Assembly (NCBI RefSeq): GCF_000143415.4
Contig: NW_003314264.1
Location: forward strand, 352,774 to 384,199
Source: Selaginella moellendorffii
Lineage: Eukaryota > Streptophyta > Lycopodiopsida > Selaginellales > Selaginellaceae
Length of the DNA stretch: 31,426 nt
Direction: 5' to 3'
Below the pieces are notes generated by a model that saw only the letters and a list, made by a program, of their open reading frames with translations, had not been told where the DNA came from and made no database searches. Positions within the stretch are counted from its first letter, which is position 1, and each line of letters opens with the position of its first letter. This document shows, one piece after another, positions 27,846-31,426 of this stretch. Both the position numbers and the translations under genes were made by a program.

Positions 27846-28189
27846 TTAGGCATAGTTGACCAACTTGAGGCATAATCTAGCTTCTGCTTGTATGCTTGAC
27901 TTTATTTTGCGTCCGGCTTGGGTCTAAGCCCAAGTTCCATTCTATACTAGATAGCAGAGTACCCATATCCTCGCATTAAGCCATTGGTATGCGAAAATAG
28001 TGCCAAATTATATTTGGCTTCATTTTGTATGTTGGTCCTAGCATTGGGATGCTGGAAGCTCTAGAATTGTTCTAATATTACTCTGTGTTCTTATCCCTTT
28101 GCTCTATGGGTTGCACGCTTAAAAATTGCTCTATGCTTTAGTACCTTTACTCCTTGGCTCCATGCTTAAGAGTTTGGTTCTATCCCTTC

Positions 28190-28194
28190 ATTCA
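28190..28194 (+). repeat. Target-site duplication ATTCA, left copy
   Basis: ATTCA directly before TGTGAGACAC, repeated at 29823-29827 directly after CTTACA. Confidence 0.85.
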
Positions 28195-29822
28195 TGTGAG
28201 ACACAAATCTCTAAGCCCCAAGTGAAGCCGAAAGGGTGCTATGTGGTAGTGGCTGAGGCAGAAGCCAAATGAGTGTAACACATATGGACTAAAAGTTTCG
28301 ACTCAAAAAGTCAAGAGCAGGAGTGGAACTCCCAACGAAGTGCTCAAGGAACAAGTACGAAGTGAGCAATAAATGAGTCTCTAAAAAGGGACACAAAAGG
28401 ACCAACATATGACACGTAGGAGTCTGAGATGGAGTCCGAGACAGACCCAAGATGGAGTCTAAAATGGACCCAAGATGGAGTCCGAGATAGAACCGAGATG
28501 GAGTTCAAGATGGACCCGAGATAAAGTCTAAGATGGACCGAGATGGAGTCTGAGATGGAATCTGAGATAGACCCAAGATGGAGTCTGAGATAGAGTCGAA
28601 GATAGCATCCAAGATGGACTCGAGATGGTGTCCCCCGAGATGGAGTCTAAGATGGACCCAAGATAGAGTCTGAGATGGATGCAAGATGGAGTCTGAGATG
28701 GACCCAAGATGGAGTTTGAGATGGAGTCTGAGATTGAACCGAGACCAAGACCAACTCTGACTTCGACTTCGACTCTAAATACTAATACAGGCTGTTAAGT
28801 GAAAGCCCAAAGTGATCGTCCCCTGGGGGAGGGGGGGGGGGGGGGGGAGGGGGGAGCTGCAAGAGGTTCCAAAAGTATAGTAAAGAGAGTGTGAAGATTG
28901 GACCCCATTAGAGCCAGTTTAGCCAAAAAAGGCCAGTGTGACCTAAGAAGGGTATACCCAGGTGTTGGGTGAGGATATGTCCACTGAGGAGTCCAAAGCT
29001 AGAGTGAATACAGATTAACAAGAAAGGTAGCTTGGTGGAGTGTTCAAAAGTCGGCTCTAGTTCCCCTAGGAGATTGAATGGTCGATGCTCCCAATCCAAG
29101 TGTGGGTAGCACTACCTACTTAGATACTTGGTGTGGCTCAACGGAACCTTGCTCTAAGCCCATGGCTAAAACACTCAAAGGCAGAAGGTGAGGAGAGTAC
29201 CCATAAGACTTGTGTATGGCCATAATGTTTTGAAATGTTGTCCTAAAGTCCCAGATTGTGGAAAGGAAGAGGGGCAATCGTTTAGTGTAGTGATCAAGGT
29301 TACTGTCATATGGTGTGAAAGTCCTAAAGGATAGTGGGACTTAGTGGTCGGGCCTATAAGCTTTGACCCAGTGGCAGTGTCGACAAACACGGCCATGGAT
29401 AGAAAGGGATATGGTAGGGACTGAAAAAAGGATATTGGGGAAAGTTATTCCCCATGTTTGCAAGCATCCTAAGGATGCCAAAGAGTGAATCTGGGATCAT
29501 CACTCATGGATGGATGGCTCAGTCTTTGAGTGATGGTACTATAATGCAAGTGGGGTTGGACGACTAATGTGGCAAAGGTGAATGGGCATGGCCTTAGTGT
29601 AACGGGTTGATATGTCAGTGGTACCTTTGGGTGTCCGTCATAGGATCGGACACGTGAAACACTTGGACCAAGTGCAAAGGTTGAGTGGCAAGGATGTCAT
29701 TCTCAGGGCTAGCAAACCCCAAGTTTGGAATATGACTTATGAAGGTTGTGAGTGAGATTCCTCCAAGTGGTCGAAGGTGTGGTTAAGTGACTAAAGTAGA
29801 ATGGAAAATTTAATCACTTACA
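28195..29822 (+). repeat. Solo LTR (A-type), degraded
   Basis: Starts TGTGAGACACAAATCTC and ends AATCACTTACA (1628 bp). It is collinear with LTRs A, C and D, with many C-to-T/G-to-A changes. The array (28430-28745) is strongly eroded. Flanking ATTCA on both sides and the absence of internal sequence show a solo LTR formed by LTR-LTR recombination. Confidence 0.88.
28825..28854 (+). repeat. Poly-G tract in the solo LTR
   Basis: 28 G in 30 bases, with an uninterrupted run of 17 (28831-28847). It replaces the CCCTGGGGGGTTT of intact LTRs, so it is slippage at a short G run. Confidence 0.85.
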
Positions 29823-29827
29823 ATTCA
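29823..29827 (+). repeat. Target-site duplication ATTCA, right copy
   Basis: Matches 28190-28194. Confidence 0.85.
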
Positions 29828-29989
29828 GTGGCCCAAGGCCCTGAAACTTGGATTCCACTCCGCTGTCCTTAAACATGTGGCATGTGGCATATGGCATTTG
29901 ACACGTGGCACATAGAAGGTTTAGGTTTTGCTTCATGATTATCCTATGGTAAATCACTATAGGAAGGGTGAAAATCACGTGTAATACAC

Positions 29990-30060
29990 TGAAACACCCA
30001 TATCAGTAAAAATCTTAACAAAGCTACTTTCAAGTTTCTATTAGAGGGCTAGTAGATGTT
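29990..30060 (-). pseudogene. pol: Relic of gypsy protease, right part of a split copy
   Basis: GAAACACCCATATCAGTAAA ... AGAGGGCTAGTAGATGT matches 8053-8118 of the gypsy element (protease DTGAS region and upstream). It continues the relic that stops at 20371. Confidence 0.72.
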
Positions 30061-31015
30061 GGTTCCTTGTTAGAATTTACTTGAGGATATATCAATCATT
30101 AATAATTCTTCTTGTGCTTGTTTGACTTACATTTTATTATAGATGGATTCATAGAAGATCGTTTAGTGATCATTTGTTAAACATAACTTCATTGTGTTTG
30201 GCTTTTGCATTAATGCAGACATGCTCTTCATTAGCTTTGGCATTATAAAGTTTAACTTTTAGATATATTAAGAAGGATATTATGGGTTGTACCATGATTT
30301 CTTTTCTAGCATTGAAGTTAGTTTATGCAAAACTCATGATCATTATTAAGACTTGACTATAGGCTTCTTTAAACTTTTAGTTCCTTGAGTTCTTATGCTG
30401 ATTATTCCATTTATTAGGAGTTGTTAGGAAAGGCATGTTTGGCTCATTACCTATAATATTGAAGTTAGTATTTACATCTAGCAATTATTGATGATGATTA
30501 ACTTTCATTTAGGATAATTCATTATCCTTGTTAAAGATTTTTCTTAATTATTGTTGATATATAATGTTTTGCCATTCTTTGGGATGGTAAATTTTTTCTT
30601 TAATAATGATTGTACATCTCTCCATTAATGGGATGATTGATAATCTTTTATGATAGTCAATTGTTCTTTTTCATGGCTTATGGCTTTTTGCATTATCACA
30701 CATTCTTTGTGGTTTACCTTGGATTGGTCTCTTAGATTTGACACATCAGTAGAATGTTGCTAACTTTTGCTTAAGCAACTTAAGTTCCATAGTATTATTG
30801 ACTAGGATCTAATCAAATTGGCTAGTGTGATAGTTGGCATAAACAAGTGTTTGTTGGTCTTATTGCATTTATTTTATTTTATTAATTGTTACTACAGTTG
30901 GCTTTGATAGATTGGATGTTATTTTCTTTATATGATACATTTGCGAGCATTTTTCTTGCAAATTGATGATACTTTATGTTCTTTAAATTATCTTATGTAA
31001 ATTGTTGTCGCGAAT
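30061..31015. other. AT-rich region, nothing recognised
   Basis: No ORF above noise, no LTR or TIR ends and no RNA gene seen. Composition is clearly more AT-rich than the rest of the window. Confidence 0.5.
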
Positions 31016-31426
31016 GTGACTTCAGGTATCGAAAGTTACCTGTCGGCTAGTCCTTTCGGATATTCTTTCCTTACTGCCATGACGGCAGGAGATCGATATT
31101 GTTGGACCCGTTATCAGTTCCCACTTGAGCTAGTTGAGAAACTGGTCATTGACCATGCACTTAAATCGGATAAACATAAAGTAGGAACTCCTATGTGTTT
31201 CTTGCTGAGCATACTCGGCCTGGTTTGAGAAACTCCTGTCATTGGCTTACACTTGCTAGTATCAAGAACCCCTGTGATATTGAGCTTGGTCCCTCAATAT
31301 CACTAGATGATAGCTTACCGTGTTTGCCAAACACCCTCGCTATTATGCCTTTTGTGTTAGTCTCATTTTGGTCCCAAATGCTATTTATGGAAAGTGTCTA
31401 GATTTGCTCTGGCATATCTATGGCAT
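31016..31426 (+). other. Unidentified segment ending in a dispersed repeat
   Basis: Composition returns to average. A 70-codon open frame (31016-31228) shows no family I recognise and starts at a non-ATG-like context after an AT-rich leader. 31379-31418 repeats the sequence at 27590-27632. It may be the edge of another mobile element that continues beyond the window. Confidence 0.35.

Noticed and set aside
31016-31228. 70-codon ORF near the right end
   Set aside because: No recognised motif, no splice or codon evidence; kept only as an unidentified segment.

Overview
The window looks like repeat-rich, heterochromatin-type nuclear DNA of a eukaryote, most likely a streptophyte (green plant lineage). 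The grounds are a Ty3/gypsy polyprotein with a C-terminal chromodomain, primer-binding sites resembling initiator-Met tRNA, long TG...CA LTRs with 5-bp target duplications, GT-AG introns, and decay mostly by C-to-T change. Nothing looks bacterial. The species cannot be fixed from sequence alone. The very short introns (38-57 nt) would suit a compact-intron lineage such as Selaginella or an alga better than a seed plant, but this is inference.

Layout. (1) 1-1973: the 3' end of a non-autonomous LTR retrotransposon, with a 45-bp tandem repeat and its 3' LTR. An inverted, truncated LTR of the same family follows (1974-2668), then an orphan gag start (2671-3017). (2) 3077-17463, minus strand: a chromovirus-type Ty3/gypsy element with LTRs at 3077-4213 (3') and 16314-17463 (5'). 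Gag, protease, RT, RNase H, integrase and chromodomain are recognisable but carry stops and frameshifts. (3) 8908-15962, plus strand: a complete non-autonomous LTR element nested in that gag gene, flanked by the target duplication CTGCG. (4) 17464-20371: older, CpG-depleted fragments of the same families. (5) 20406-27575: a 7.17-kb DNA-transposon-like element with 24-bp terminal inverted repeats and two divergently oriented multi-exon genes. (6) 27576-31426: more relics, a solo LTR (28195-29822) with target duplication ATTCA, and AT-rich DNA with no recognised gene.

The most interesting unit is region 5. Its minus-strand gene has a DUF7869-like, RNase-H-fold transposase-like core (an HD..D motif, LQTDN...ENKN, GHTHEDVD). 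Its plus-strand gene encodes a basic/acidic protein ending in an FCP1/NIF-like HAD phosphatase domain. The plus gene can be threaded through eight introns of 38-57 nt, all phase 1, including a 15-nt microexon, and every internal exon is a multiple of 3. A palindromic motif near ATGGCRTG...CAYGCCAT occurs about 13 times in the element: inside introns, in coding repeats and next to both stop codons. Separately, two of the pol gene's reading-frame breaks are 46- and 52-nt GT...AG insertions whose exact removal restores conserved integrase sequence. Intron-like insertions are therefore present in two unrelated transposon classes in this window.

Older copies of the gypsy protease/RT region lie on both sides of the TIR element (19796-20371 and 29990-30060). 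They read as one relic split by everything inserted between them.
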